NCBI GenBank assembly: GCA_900769955.1
Contig: CAAGIP010000187.1
Location: forward strand, 1 to 44,522
Reading direction: 5' to 3'
DNA length: 44,522 nucleotides
Source of the DNA: Spirochaetia bacterium
Lineage (GTDB): Bacteria; Spirochaetota; Spirochaetia; Sphaerochaetales; Sphaerochaetaceae
The first letter of the stretch is position 1. Each line of letters begins with the position of its first letter. Of this stretch, positions 32,897 through 40,592 are shown piece after piece. The position numbers and the translations under genes were made by a program. Below the pieces are notes generated by a model, which worked only from the letters and a program-made list of their open reading frames with translations, ran no database searches and had not been told where the DNA came from.

Positions 32897-33673
32897 TCAG
32901 CACCAGGCGCTGTAAAGTCCGTCCCTGGAGTCGACATAGATCTTCTGGCCATATGCCTCGCTGAGAAGCTCTTCCGTAAGAACGTCTTCCTTTTTTCCGT
33001 CCGCAAATACCGAACCGTCCTTCATGACGATGATGCGGTCTATTTCAGGAATGATTTCTGAAAGCTCGTGAGTGACGAGAATGATCGTCTTGCCTTCAAC
33101 CGCATATGATGAGATCGTGCGTCTTAAATCGCTTCTGGAAGGAAAGTCCAGTGCGTTTGCGGCCTCATCAAGAAGCATCAGCGGCGGATCGGTGATGGCG
33201 GCCCTTGCAAGCAGAGCGCGGGAACGCTCTCCCGAGGAGAGAGTATTCATCGCCTTGTCCTTAAGGTGCCAGATACCGACTCTTTTCAGCTCTGCTTCAC
33301 ACCTTAGTTTATCCTCATTGCTCACCACATGGTGAAAGTCCAGTCCGATTGCGGCATAGAGTCCTGAAATGACGATATCGAATACAGTGTATGTCGTATT
33401 CACATACCAGCTTAAGGTATGGTTCACGATACCGATCTTCTTTTTAAGCTCCTCTATCCTCCACCGCTCCTCTCCGAAGAGTGCAAGCGAGTAGTCGTCG
33501 GTGCGAAGGGGATATGTGTTTCTTGAGATCACGTTGATGAGCGTGGACTTGCCCGCTCCGTTCGGTCCGATGATGGCAATCTTCTCACCTTCCTTAACTG
33601 AAAGTGATACGTCCTTAAGGATGTATTCACCATCCCTTCTTACAGATGCATGTTTTAACTCAATTATGTTCAT
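32897..33673 (-). CDS. Solo ABC transporter ATPase
   Basis: 258 aa. Walker A GPNGAGKST, signature LSSGERSR (one departure from LSGGQ), and Walker B LMLLDEAANALD where Ala stands for the usual Pro. Most like molybdate/iron type single-domain ATPases (ModF/YfmF-like). No permease is next to it, so the transported substrate is unknown and it could have a non-transport role. No clear Shine-Dalgarno before the ATG, which lies a few bases after the terminator of the GntR gene. Confidence 0.82.
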   Translation of the reverse strand: MNIIELKHASVRRDGEYILKDVSLSVKEGEKIAIIGPNGAGKSTLINVISRNTYPLRTDDYSLALFGEERWRIEELKKKIGIVNHTLSWYVNTTYTVFDIVISGLYAAIGLDFHHVVSNEDKLRCEAELKRVGIWHLKDKAMNTLSSGERSRALLARAAITDPPLMLLDEAANALDFPSRSDLRRTISSYAVEGKTIILVTHELSEIIPEIDRIIVMKDGSVFADGKKEDVLTEELLSEAYGQKIYVDSRDGLYSAWC

Positions 33674-33683
33674 AGTGAAAAAT

Positions 33684-33711
33684 CAAAAAAAGATGGCAGC
33701 TGCCTGCCATC
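33684..33711 (-). terminator. Terminator of the GntR regulator gene
   Basis: On the minus strand, stem GATGGCAG / CTGCCATC with loop GCAG, followed by seven to eight T. It separates the GntR gene from the ABC ATPase gene. Confidence 0.85.
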
Positions 33712-33732
33712 GTAAAGAAGTGCTGAAAACGA

Positions 33733-34470
33733 TCACTGTTTGACAAGATAAGCGGAGTCGAACTGATGTTTTATGTTGTTTGTCTGCACGAGGGTGAGGG
33801 CTACGACGAGATCTGTCTGACCTTCCTTCAGTGCATCGATGAGGTAGTGATACTCCCTCAGCTTCTTCTTAAGACCTTCTTCCGTGTCGGTAAGACGCTC
33901 GAAGATTGAGTTGAGCTGGGGAGAGAGGTTGTTGTAAATACTCTTGAATACGATGTTCGTGTTGGAGTTTACGATGGAGAAGTGGAAGTTGAAGTCCAGC
34001 TGCATGAACTGTTTCATCGCGCTTTCCTTGTCATCGCTGATCAGAAGCTGTTCCATCCTGCTGACAATGCTTTCCAGATACTTCACGGTTGTAAGTCTCT
34101 CGGGACGGCGGGAAAGTTCCCTTGCCGCTGATACCTCAAGGGTGATGTGAACCTCAAGGAGGTCTGAAAGCAGCCTTGTATCCTGATTTGCCTGTGAGAA
34201 CATCGTCAGTGAGAGTGATTCAACGAACCTGTCGAGGTTGTTGGATTTGACTAATGCCCTCTTACCCTGACTGACTTCAATAAGGCCCTTTGCCTCAAGT
34301 GCCTTGAATGCTTCCCTTAATGACCTGGAAGAAGCATTGAACTGCTCCGCAAGTTCCTTCTGACTCGGAAGCAGCTCACCCTGCTTGTACTCATTTGCCA
34401 GAATGGCTTTTTCAAGAGCATTTGCGATATTATTGGACTTTGAACCGCCTGGGATGTTTCCTGTATACAT
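33733..34470 (-). CDS. GntR-family regulator, FadR/FCD type
   Basis: 245 aa. N-terminal winged HTH (about 10-75: LLPSQKELAEQF, SSRSLREAFKALEAKGLIEV), then an FCD effector domain with conserved metal-ligand positions (LDFNFHFSIVNSNTN). TAGGAG precedes the ATG. Two copies of TGTATACATGG lie in and upstream of its start, probable autoregulatory sites, and a weaker copy lies upstream of uxaB. FCD regulators often control hexuronate genes (UxuR, ExuR), which fits the region, but target and ligand are inferred. Confidence 0.88.
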   Translation of the reverse strand: MYTGNIPGGSKSNNIANALEKAILANEYKQGELLPSQKELAEQFNASSRSLREAFKALEAKGLIEVSQGKRALVKSNNLDRFVESLSLTMFSQANQDTRLLSDLLEVHITLEVSAARELSRRPERLTTVKYLESIVSRMEQLLISDDKESAMKQFMQLDFNFHFSIVNSNTNIVFKSIYNNLSPQLNSIFERLTDTEEGLKKKLREYHYLIDALKEGQTDLVVALTLVQTNNIKHQFDSAYLVKQ

Positions 34471-34475
34471 GGCAC
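34462..34475. promoter_or_regulatory. Candidate GntR operator over the gntR start codon
   Basis: TGTATACATGGCAC, sharing 13 of 14 bases with 34530-34543. The core GTATAC is palindromic, as in many FadR-family sites. Confidence 0.45.
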
Positions 34476-34529
34476 ACTCCTAACTGATATATCAATCGTA
34501 CCATAAAATAATTCGGAAATACAACTTTT

Positions 34530-34543
34530 TGTATACATGGAAC
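34530..34543. promoter_or_regulatory. Candidate GntR operator upstream of gntR and the sRNA
   Basis: TGTATACATGGAAC within the larger inverted arrangement TTTTTGT...ACAAAAA. It lies between the GntR gene and the promoter of the small RNA candidate at 34600, so it could act on both. Confidence 0.45.
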
Positions 34544-34599
34544 AAAAATTATGAAAAAAATCCTTCCATTATTGTGAAAACCATGTGATAATCTTTGTT

Positions 34600-34704
34600 G
34601 AGGAATTATGAAGGGTGCCTGAGGAGGTTCCCTTCGCAGTATCCCGTTAATTCGGGATCAAGGAGGTTGCCACTAGAGTACTGAGTATCTAGTGGTTTTT
34701 TTTG
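34600..34704 (+). ncRNA. Candidate small RNA with two exposed AGGAGGTT motifs
   Basis: An extended -10 box (TGTGATAAT, ending at 34592) predicts a start near 34600. The RNA would contain stem GAAGGG/CCCTTC with GAGGAGGTT in its loop, stem TCCCG/CGGGA, then a linker CAAGGAGGTTG, and a strong terminator CCACTAGA/TCTAGTGG followed by eight T (ends about 34704). The two AGGAGGTT stretches mimic Shine-Dalgarno sites and are complementary to the anti-Shine-Dalgarno loops of the small RNAs at 40363-40592. The GGA motifs in loops also suit CsrA binding. A five-codon mini-ORF ATG..TGA follows GAGGA near the 5' end. Terminator certain; function inferred. Confidence 0.5.
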
Positions 34705-35092
34705 ACCCTGGAAAATCAATTTTTTTCCTTAACAGCCCTATTAATCACAATAATGTGCATTCAGAATGAATGTTTGCATAAAAGAATTATTGATTTGTTT
34801 TTTTTCCGTTCTTCGGGATACTGCCGTGATGTACTGGTCAGACGAAAGACCTTCTGAAGAGAGGAAAGGGCTGTATTGGAAAGTATCCGGTTTGTTCACC
34901 GGAAACGGGAGTGAAGTGAATATGGGCAGGAAACAGCCGTAATCAAAATAATTGGAATAAGGAAAGCAATGGCAGGCGGTCTGAAAAATCCAATCTGAGA
35001 AAATAAAACCGAATAATCTGCTTTTTTGCATTTTCGGTTTGGATTATGCATGCACTTTGATGATATCATCATGAATATAAGGAAAAACTATT
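34705..35092. other. Intergenic stretch with possible RNA structure, no gene
   Basis: No convincing gene. Several pairings suggest a folded RNA at about 34814-34938 (GGATACT 34816-34822 with AGTATCC 34882-34888; GGCTGT 34869-34874 with ACAGCC 34933-34938; hairpin CCGGT/ACCGG at about 34887-34902). It matches no riboswitch or RNA family I know. A stem AAACCGAA/TTCGGTTT lies at about 35007-35040. Confidence 0.3.
35058..35071. promoter_or_regulatory. Perfect 14-bp palindrome upstream of the isomerase
   Basis: TGATGATATCATCA, 21 bases before the ATG of the RpiB-family gene; a candidate operator in its promoter or leader region. Confidence 0.4.
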
Positions 35093-35728
35093 ATGAGAAT
35101 CGCATTGGTAATGGAGAACAGCCAGGCAGACAAGAATCCTCTCGTCCTGGAGTGTCTTACGGAAGTCGCGGCCAAGTACGGTCACGAAGTCGTCAACTAC
35201 GGTATGTACTCATCAAAGGATGAGTGCCAGATCACATATGTTAAGGCCGGTCTGCTTTCATCAGTCCTCCTGAACTCAGGCGCCGCTGACTTCATCGTCA
35301 CGGGCTGCGGTACAGGTGAAGGCGCAATGCTTGCCCTCAACAGCTTCCCCGCAACACTGTGCGGACATGTCGTCGATCCTGAGGATGCATATCTTTTCAT
35401 GCAGATCAATGACGGCAACGCCATCGCAATTCCCTATGCCAAGGGCATGGGCTGGGGCGCTGAGCTCAGACTGAAGAACATCTTCGAGCAGCTCTTCGTT
35501 GCACCGGGCGGCGGCGGATACCCCAAGGACAGGGTCGTTCCCGAGCAGAGGAACAAGAAGATCCTCGATCAGGTGAAGAAAGTCACACATACCGATATCT
35601 GCTACATCGTAAAGAACCTCGACCAGGATTTCGTTAAGGAAACCTTCTCAGGTGAGCACTTCAGAGAGTATTTCTCAAGGGATGCAAAGGACGGAGAGCT
35701 TAAGGATCTTGTTCTCTCACTTTGCTAA
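35093..35728 (+). CDS. RpiB/LacA/LacB-family sugar isomerase, possible 4-deoxy-uronate isomerase
   Basis: 211 aa; RpiB itself is about 145-150 aa, so this is a long member. It starts MRIALVMENSQADKNP and carries the family stretch VTGCGTGEGAMLALNSFP where RpiB has its catalytic Cys/Thr loop (Cys-Gly-Thr-Gly). In streptococci an RpiB-family enzyme (DhuI) isomerises the 4-deoxy-5-keto uronate made by unsaturated glycuronyl hydrolases, and this window has such a hydrolase but no KduI. That role is an inference; another sugar phosphate isomerase is possible. AAGGA precedes the ATG. Its stop overlaps the ROK gene stop by four bases. Confidence 0.75.
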   Translation: MRIALVMENSQADKNPLVLECLTEVAAKYGHEVVNYGMYSSKDECQITYVKAGLLSSVLLNSGAADFIVTGCGTGEGAMLALNSFPATLCGHVVDPEDAYLFMQINDGNAIAIPYAKGMGWGAELRLKNIFEQLFVAPGGGGYPKDRVVPEQRNKKILDQVKKVTHTDICYIVKNLDQDFVKETFSGEHFREYFSRDAKDGELKDLVLSLC

Positions 35729-36840
35729 AGATTAAGTGCCTTAAGCAGCCTCTCGTGGTAGAAGAAGCGGTCAAGCGCGATTATCCCACAGCCTGAGAGG
35801 CTGCTTTTGTCTTTAAGCGATGAGACATAGACAGGTGTATCCCTCAGAGCGGGAGGAAGATGCCTTGTGAAGGTATCCATAAGCACTGTGAAATATTTCT
35901 CATCAAGGGATGATAAGCCTCCCGTGATGACAAATCCTTTGGGGGATGCCATGAAGAGCGCATAAACAAGCGCCTTTCCGAGCTGCGCTGCGGCATTCAA
36001 AAGCAGTTCATCGACATCGTCGCCATCCTTTATAAGCTGTCTCACGCTTTTATCCTTTCCTGACAGATTCCTTATTCCCCAGCCGGAAGCAACCGTCTCA
36101 AGACATCCGATTGCACCGCAGTGGCAGAGATTCGTCTCTGCAACCGGAAGGTGCGAAAACAGAGGATTTATCACTATCCGGTCTTTCCTGATCATGGCTG
36201 AGGTAATGTGCTCACCCCATGAGATTACCATCATATCATCAGCATCCTCTCCGAGGCATGATCTTTCTGCTTCCGCGGATGCTTCAGCTGAATTAACCGC
36301 CTCGACAGGGAAGGGGTAGTCTGAGAAGAGGGAAGAAAAGTCCGTGCCGTTCAGGAATGGGTGAAATGATTTCAAAATGCAGTTACCGGATACCTCACCG
36401 CTGATGCTCACGACCATGCCAGATGGACGCGCTCCCGAAAGCTTTATCATCTTACCTATTACGGACGTGAACTTCTCCTTCAGCATCCGGGCAGAATTGA
36501 TGTCATGCATTGGATAGCGCTCGCTTCTCAGCTGACGGCCTTCCCCGTTGAAAAGGGAAACAGAGAATGTGTATGTGGAAATGTCCGCTCCCAGTACAGT
36601 CATCGACTCGGGGCAGAGGAACAGCGTCGTGCCGGGACGCCCGGACTGTGTCCTTTCCTTCTCTCCCTCAGTAACGATTCCCTTATCGATAAGGTTCTGA
36701 ATGATCTCGCTCATCGAGACCTTGTTCAGGGAAAGTCTTGAGGAAAGAGCTGCCCTGGTGAGACCAGGCTCTGCTTTAAGGGCGGAAAGAACCCTGTACC
36801 TGTTTATCACTCTTGCATTTTCGGGACGTGAGAACTCCAT
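35725..36840 (-). CDS. ROK-family transcriptional regulator
   Basis: 371 aa (from the ATG at 36840). N-terminal winged HTH (about 15-65: EPGLTRAALSSRLSLNKVSMSEIIQNLIDKG), then a ROK sugar-kinase-like fold with the zinc motif CHCGAIGCLE, which is intact. NagC/XylR type, responding to a sugar or sugar phosphate. The ATG is seven bases after a TATCAT box with no Shine-Dalgarno sequence, so a leaderless mRNA is expected; the longer frame upstream overlaps the promoter. It diverges from htpG. Target unknown. Confidence 0.86.
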   Translation of the reverse strand: MEFSRPENARVINRYRVLSALKAEPGLTRAALSSRLSLNKVSMSEIIQNLIDKGIVTEGEKERTQSGRPGTTLFLCPESMTVLGADISTYTFSVSLFNGEGRQLRSERYPMHDINSARMLKEKFTSVIGKMIKLSGARPSGMVVSISGEVSGNCILKSFHPFLNGTDFSSLFSDYPFPVEAVNSAEASAEAERSCLGEDADDMMVISWGEHITSAMIRKDRIVINPLFSHLPVAETNLCHCGAIGCLETVASGWGIRNLSGKDKSVRQLIKDGDDVDELLLNAAAQLGKALVYALFMASPKGFVITGGLSSLDEKYFTVLMDTFTRHLPPALRDTPVYVSSLKDKSSLSGCGIIALDRFFYHERLLKALNL

Positions 36841-36847
36841 AAAAGGA

Positions 36848-36876
36848 ATGATAAGGAAAATCAGCCATCCGTACAA
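36848..36876 (-). promoter_or_regulatory. Promoter of the ROK regulator (leaderless)
   Basis: On the minus strand TTGTAC (36876-36871), a 17-bp spacer and TATCAT (36853-36848); the ATG begins after seven bases. Confidence 0.6.
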
Positions 36877-36878
36877 TC

Positions 36879-36907
36879 TTGCCGAAAGAACGTATTGTTA
36901 TTATCTT
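36879..36907 (+). promoter_or_regulatory. Promoter of htpG
   Basis: TTGCCG (36879-36884), a 17-bp spacer and TATCTT (36902-36907). No CIRCE element is evident. AGAGGTGAG precedes the ATG. Confidence 0.5.
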
Positions 36908-36941
36908 ATCTCGCAGTAAAAATCATTAGAGGTGAGAAAAA

Positions 36942-38816
36942 ATGTCAAAAAAACAGTTCAAGACTGAAGTGAGCGATCTTCTCAACCTGATCATTCACTC
37001 ACTCTATTCCAATAAGGAGATCTTCTTAAGAGAGCTTATCAGCAACGCATCCGATGCAATCGACAAGCTTAAGTACCTCTCTCTCGTCGACGGTCCGCTT
37101 AAGGGCTTCAGCTTCGATCCCGTGATAGACATCACATTTGACAGCGATGCAAAGACCCTTACCATAAAGGATAACGGTATCGGTATGGACGAAAAGGATC
37201 TCAATGACAACCTTGGAACCATCGCATCTTCCGGTACAAAGAAATTCCTTGCAAACCTTACTGAGGATGCAAAGAAGGATTCCAACCTCATCGGTCAGTT
37301 CGGCGTGGGCTTCTATGCCGCATTCATGGTCGCATCAAAGGTTGAGGTAATAAGTAAGAAGGCAGGATGTGATGAAGCCTTCCGCTGGGAGAGCGAGGGT
37401 AAGAGCAATTACTCAGTTGATCCCGCAGAGAGGGAGAGCCAGGGTACTACAATCATCCTCCACCTTAATGAGGAAGGTGAGGAGTATGCAGGCCGCTACC
37501 GCCTTGAAAGCCTGATCAAGAAGTATTCCGACCACGTCGCATACCCGATCTACCTCGAGTATGACCAGGAGAGCTACACTGACGAGAAGGACAGTGAGGG
37601 CAACCCCATTAAGAAAACCGAGCACAAGAGGGAGCAGATCAACAGCGCATCCGCACTGTGGAGAAGAAACAAGAGCGACATCAAGGAAGAAGAGTATAAG
37701 GAATTCTACAAGAACAACTGCTTCGACAGTGAGGATCCTCTCTTCTACCTTCACACCCATGCAGAAGGTGCAACAGAGTATACAACCCTCTTCTACATCC
37801 CTGCAAAAGCTCCGTTCGACATGAACTATGCCGATTACAGAAGCGGCGTCAAGCTTTACGTCAAGCGTGTTTACATCACTGATGATGATAAGGAGCTTTT
37901 ACCCACATACCTCAGATTCGTCCGCGGTGTCATCGACAGTGAGGACCTGCCCCTGAACGTATCCCGTGAGATCCTTCAGGAGAACAGGATCATGACCGCC
38001 ATCAGGAACGGCTCGGTAAAGAAACTGCTCGGAGAGTTTAAGAAGATCAGCGAGAACAACCCTGAACTCTATGACAAGTTCATCAAAGAGTACAACAGAC
38101 CCCTTAAGGAAGGTCTCTATTCAGACTATGCCAACAGGGACACGCTTCTTGAGCTTGTAAGATACAAGTCCAACGAGGTTGAGGGCTTTACTTCCCTTAA
38201 GGCTTACAAGGAGAGGATGAAGGAAGGCCAGAAGGCCATCTACTACATCACCGGCGGTAAGGAGAACATCCTCCGCAACAGCCCCCTGCTTGCTTCCTAT
38301 AAGAAGAAGGGATATGAGGTGCTCATAATGGATGACGATATCGATGAAATCGTCATTTCAATGGTCGGTGAGTATCAGGAGCTGCCTCTTAAGGCCATCA
38401 ACAAGTCAGGTGCCATGGATGACATAAAGGAAGAGAAGAGCGAAGAGGAAAAGAAGAATGACACGTCCCTCGTCGAGCGCTTCAAGGCACTTCTCGGCGA
38501 TAAGGTCAAGGACGTCGTCGCTTCCGACCGCCTTGTTGACACTCCCGCAGTCATCGTCATGGATGAAAATGATCCTTCCTGGCAGATGCAGCGCCTGATG
38601 AAGCAGATGGGACAGGGTATGGACATGCCTGAAGTAAAGCCCATCTTCGAGATCAATCCCGACAACGAGCTTGTGAAGAAAGCTGAAGGCCTCGATGACG
38701 AGAGTGCTAAGAAGCTTGTTTCAGTACTCCTTGACGGTGCATATCTTGCAGAAGGCATCATGCCTTCCGATCCTGCCGCTTACACGAGAAACGTGGCTGA
38801 GCTGCTTGCAAAATAA
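36942..38816 (+). CDS. htpG: Chaperone protein HtpG (Hsp90)
   Basis: 624 aa, the usual bacterial length. GHKL ATPase domain with NASDAIDKLKY, DNGIGM and GQFGVGFYAAFMVA; middle domain with GVIDSEDLPLNVSREILQ; C-terminal dimerisation domain. Cytosolic ATP-dependent chaperone. AGAGGTGAG precedes the ATG. A 13-bp stem-loop follows before mscS. Confidence 0.97.
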   Translation: MSKKQFKTEVSDLLNLIIHSLYSNKEIFLRELISNASDAIDKLKYLSLVDGPLKGFSFDPVIDITFDSDAKTLTIKDNGIGMDEKDLNDNLGTIASSGTKKFLANLTEDAKKDSNLIGQFGVGFYAAFMVASKVEVISKKAGCDEAFRWESEGKSNYSVDPAERESQGTTIILHLNEEGEEYAGRYRLESLIKKYSDHVAYPIYLEYDQESYTDEKDSEGNPIKKTEHKREQINSASALWRRNKSDIKEEEYKEFYKNNCFDSEDPLFYLHTHAEGATEYTTLFYIPAKAPFDMNYADYRSGVKLYVKRVYITDDDKELLPTYLRFVRGVIDSEDLPLNVSREILQENRIMTAIRNGSVKKLLGEFKKISENNPELYDKFIKEYNRPLKEGLYSDYANRDTLLELVRYKSNEVEGFTSLKAYKERMKEGQKAIYYITGGKENILRNSPLLASYKKKGYEVLIMDDDIDEIVISMVGEYQELPLKAINKSGAMDDIKEEKSEEEKKNDTSLVERFKALLGDKVKDVVASDRLVDTPAVIVMDENDPSWQMQRLMKQMGQGMDMPEVKPIFEINPDNELVKKAEGLDDESAKKLVSVLLDGAYLAEGIMPSDPAAYTRNVAELLAK

Positions 38817-38835
38817 CAACAACACAATCATATCA

Positions 38836-38864
38836 GCAACAGAGAGGACCCTCCTCTCTGTTGC
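38836..38864 (+). terminator. Stem-loop after htpG
   Basis: A 13-bp stem GCAACAGAGAGGA / TCCTCTCTGTTGC with a 3-nt loop. No T run follows, so it may act as an RNA-stabilising or partial termination structure. Confidence 0.7.
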
Positions 38865-38888
38865 CGTGTATTGAGGTAGAAAGAATAA

Positions 38889-39743
38889 ATGAATAATTCC
38901 GTAATCGAAGAGAACGTCGAACAGGCAATCGACTGGATGGATGTGTATTACTCATCACTGAACAGACTCGGCCAGATCGCCATCAACATCGTCGCGACAC
39001 TCATCTTCTTCTTTGCCGCCAAGATCGCGGTATCAATGATAAGGAAGGTGCTGAAAAGGGCAGAAGGTAAACATGCAAAATTCACACCGCTGCTTTCAGG
39101 CTTTGTCTTCAAGCTGTTAAAGGTCATCGTATGGCTCTTTGCGATCCTCGTCATTCTCGGTATCTGGGGCATCGACCTCACACCGGTTGTCGCAGGCCTC
39201 GGAATCACAGGTGTCGTCTTAGGCTTTGCGCTTCAGGAATCGATAAGCTCGATCTTCAGCGGAATGATGCTTGCGATCAACCAGCCCTTTGAACTCGGAG
39301 ACTACGTTGACATCGGCTCCACAAGCGGAACCGTCAAGTCAATGGACATCATGTCAGTAACCCTTGCCACCCCTGACAACAGAAAGATAACGATGAGCAA
39401 TAAGATAGTGTGGTCCCAGGTGATAACCAACTACTCATCAATGGAGAGAAGAAGACTCGATATGACCGCAGGTGTTGCCTACGGTACCGACCTTGATAAG
39501 GCAAAGCAGGTCATAAAGGACGTCATCGACTCATATCCTGAAGTCCTTCAGGATCCCGCACCAGTCATTGAGGTTTCAGAGCTTGCCGATTCCGAAGTCA
39601 CGTTCGTCGTCCGTCCCTGGGTTGAGCCTTCAAACTACTGGCCCGTCAAGTGGAGATTCCAGAAGGATATCTACGATGCCTTTGATAAGGCAGGTATCGA
39701 GATCCCTTACAACAAGCTAGATGTCAACGTGACAAATGCTTAA
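38889..39743 (+). CDS. mscS: Small-conductance mechanosensitive channel
   Basis: 284 aa, MscS family. Three membrane segments (about 28-50, 68-88, 93-125); the pore-lining TM3 has the small-residue pattern VVAGLGITGVVLGFALQESI, followed by the beta domain start FELGDYVDIGSTSGTVKSMDI and a cytoplasmic vestibule. It opens under hypo-osmotic stress. Its stop overlaps the convergent rlmE stop by four bases. Confidence 0.94.
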   Translation: MNNSVIEENVEQAIDWMDVYYSSLNRLGQIAINIVATLIFFFAAKIAVSMIRKVLKRAEGKHAKFTPLLSGFVFKLLKVIVWLFAILVILGIWGIDLTPVVAGLGITGVVLGFALQESISSIFSGMMLAINQPFELGDYVDIGSTSGTVKSMDIMSVTLATPDNRKITMSNKIVWSQVITNYSSMERRRLDMTAGVAYGTDLDKAKQVIKDVIDSYPEVLQDPAPVIEVSELADSEVTFVVRPWVEPSNYWPVKWRFQKDIYDAFDKAGIEIPYNKLDVNVTNA

Positions 39744-40342
39744 GCTTTCTTATCGAGTCCGATAAGATAAATTTCAAAGCTGTCATCCCTGCAGGCCTTC
39801 GGTTTGAAGGCCTTTGCTTTTGTAAAGAGCGTCCTCATCGTCTTAAGCACGCTTTCCTGGCCACCGCCCTGGAAGATTTTGATGACCAGATTGCCATGCA
39901 CGGAAAGCTGCTCTTCGGCGAGATACACAACCTGCTCTGCAAGCCACTCGGAACGTGTGGTGTCGACGGTCCTGTTTCCCGTCGTCATCGGAGCCGCATC
40001 GCTTATGATGCAGTCGTACGGACCCATTTCAACAAGCTTTGCCCTGATCTCCTTTGAAAAGGCATCACCGACAAAGGCCGTGACTGTGGGAGGAACGGGA
40101 TCGAGTCTTAATGGATTGAGGTCAACTGCGACAATCTTTCCCTTACCCTTAATAAGCTCCCTGTGAGTGTAAAGCGTCCATGAGCCAGGGGCCGCCCCTA
40201 CATCGAGTACGGAATCTCCGGGTTTTATGAGATGATGAGTTGAATTGATCTCCTCAAGCTTGTAAACGCTTCTCGCGGGATAACCTTCCCTGTGTGCTCT
40301 CTGTGTATAGGAATCAGCTTTGTCTCTTCTGCTTGTTGCCAT
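39740..40342 (-). CDS. rlmE: 23S rRNA 2'-O-methyltransferase RlmE (FtsJ/RrmJ)
   Basis: 200 aa. SAM motif VLDVGAAPGSWT at 45-56 and the catalytic K-D-K-E tetrad at Lys28, Asp115, Lys155 and Glu190, all present. It methylates U2552-equivalent uridine in the ribosomal A-loop. Upstream on the minus strand lies the terminator of small RNA 1, so its own promoter must fall in the short gap at 40343-40362; no Shine-Dalgarno sequence is obvious there. Confidence 0.95.
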   Translation of the reverse strand: MATSRRDKADSYTQRAHREGYPARSVYKLEEINSTHHLIKPGDSVLDVGAAPGSWTLYTHRELIKGKGKIVAVDLNPLRLDPVPPTVTAFVGDAFSKEIRAKLVEMGPYDCIISDAAPMTTGNRTVDTTRSEWLAEQVVYLAEEQLSVHGNLVIKIFQGGGQESVLKTMRTLFTKAKAFKPKACRDDSFEIYLIGLDKKA

Positions 40343-40362
40343 ACGAAAAGCATATGGTAAAA

Positions 40363-40465
40363 CAAAAAAAAGTGCTAGACGGAAATGTGGGGGTGGGAGA
40401 GAGGACCGTCTAGCACTTGGTTTTCAAAACTACTACAAGGAGGTCTGAAAAACTGTTGCTCTGTG
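40363..40465 (-). ncRNA. Candidate sigma-54-dependent small RNA 1 with anti-Shine-Dalgarno motif
   Basis: The predicted start, 12 bases after the -12 GC, is at about 40465. The RNA begins CACAGAGCAACAG, has a single-stranded ACCTCCTT, then a 13-bp terminator stem (40370-40382 with 40406-40418) with a 23-nt pyrimidine-rich loop and a T run. About 103 nt. It is a sibling of the RNA at 40515-40592 by the shared 5' part. Confidence 0.6.
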
Positions 40466-40496
40466 CCTAATACCATGCACACACCGTGCCAACTTT
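40438..40496. repeat. Direct repeat copy 1 (promoter plus 5' part of small RNA)
   Basis: About 59 bp closely similar to 40565-40623, covering the sigma-54 promoter, GCTCTG, the poly-A block and AGGAGGT. Differences are small indels and substitutions; the sequences outside the repeat, including terminators, are unrelated. Confidence 0.85.
40476..40492 (-). promoter_or_regulatory. Sigma-54 promoter of small RNA 1
   Basis: On the minus strand TTGGCACGGTGTGTGCA, matching the -24/-12 consensus TTGGCACGRNNNTTGCA at all but one defined position, with the GG and GC exactly spaced. Confidence 0.8.
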
Positions 40497-40514
40497 TACA
40501 TTCACATCCCATAA

Positions 40515-40592
40515 ACCAAAAATAAGCATCCAAGAACCTTGGATGCTTATTAATCACACTAAAAAGGAGGTTTGAAAAAACTGTTTGCTCTG
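40515..40592 (-). ncRNA. Candidate sigma-54-dependent small RNA 2 with anti-Shine-Dalgarno motif
   Basis: The predicted start is at about 40592. The RNA begins CAGAGCAAACAG, contains the unpaired CAAACCTCCTTTTTAG, and ends at a 14-bp terminator stem AATAAGCATCCAAG / CTTGGATGCTTATT with a 3-nt loop and TTTTT. About 78 nt. The CCTCC block is conserved with small RNA 1 while the 3' part is not. Confidence 0.6.

Noticed and set aside
34814..34938. RNase P RNA, tmRNA or SRP RNA
   Set aside because: The conserved cores of these RNAs are absent.
34741..35031. 96-codon minus-strand open frame in the intergenic region
   Set aside because: No ribosome binding site and no recognisable domain; it overlaps the candidate structured region. 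Treated as non-coding, though not excluded.
1363..36910. Shared 15-mer TGTTATTATCTTATC in the kdgK (1363-1377) and htpG (36896-36910) promoter regions
   Set aside because: A 15-base match is about what chance gives in a window this long, and it sits differently relative to the -10 boxes.
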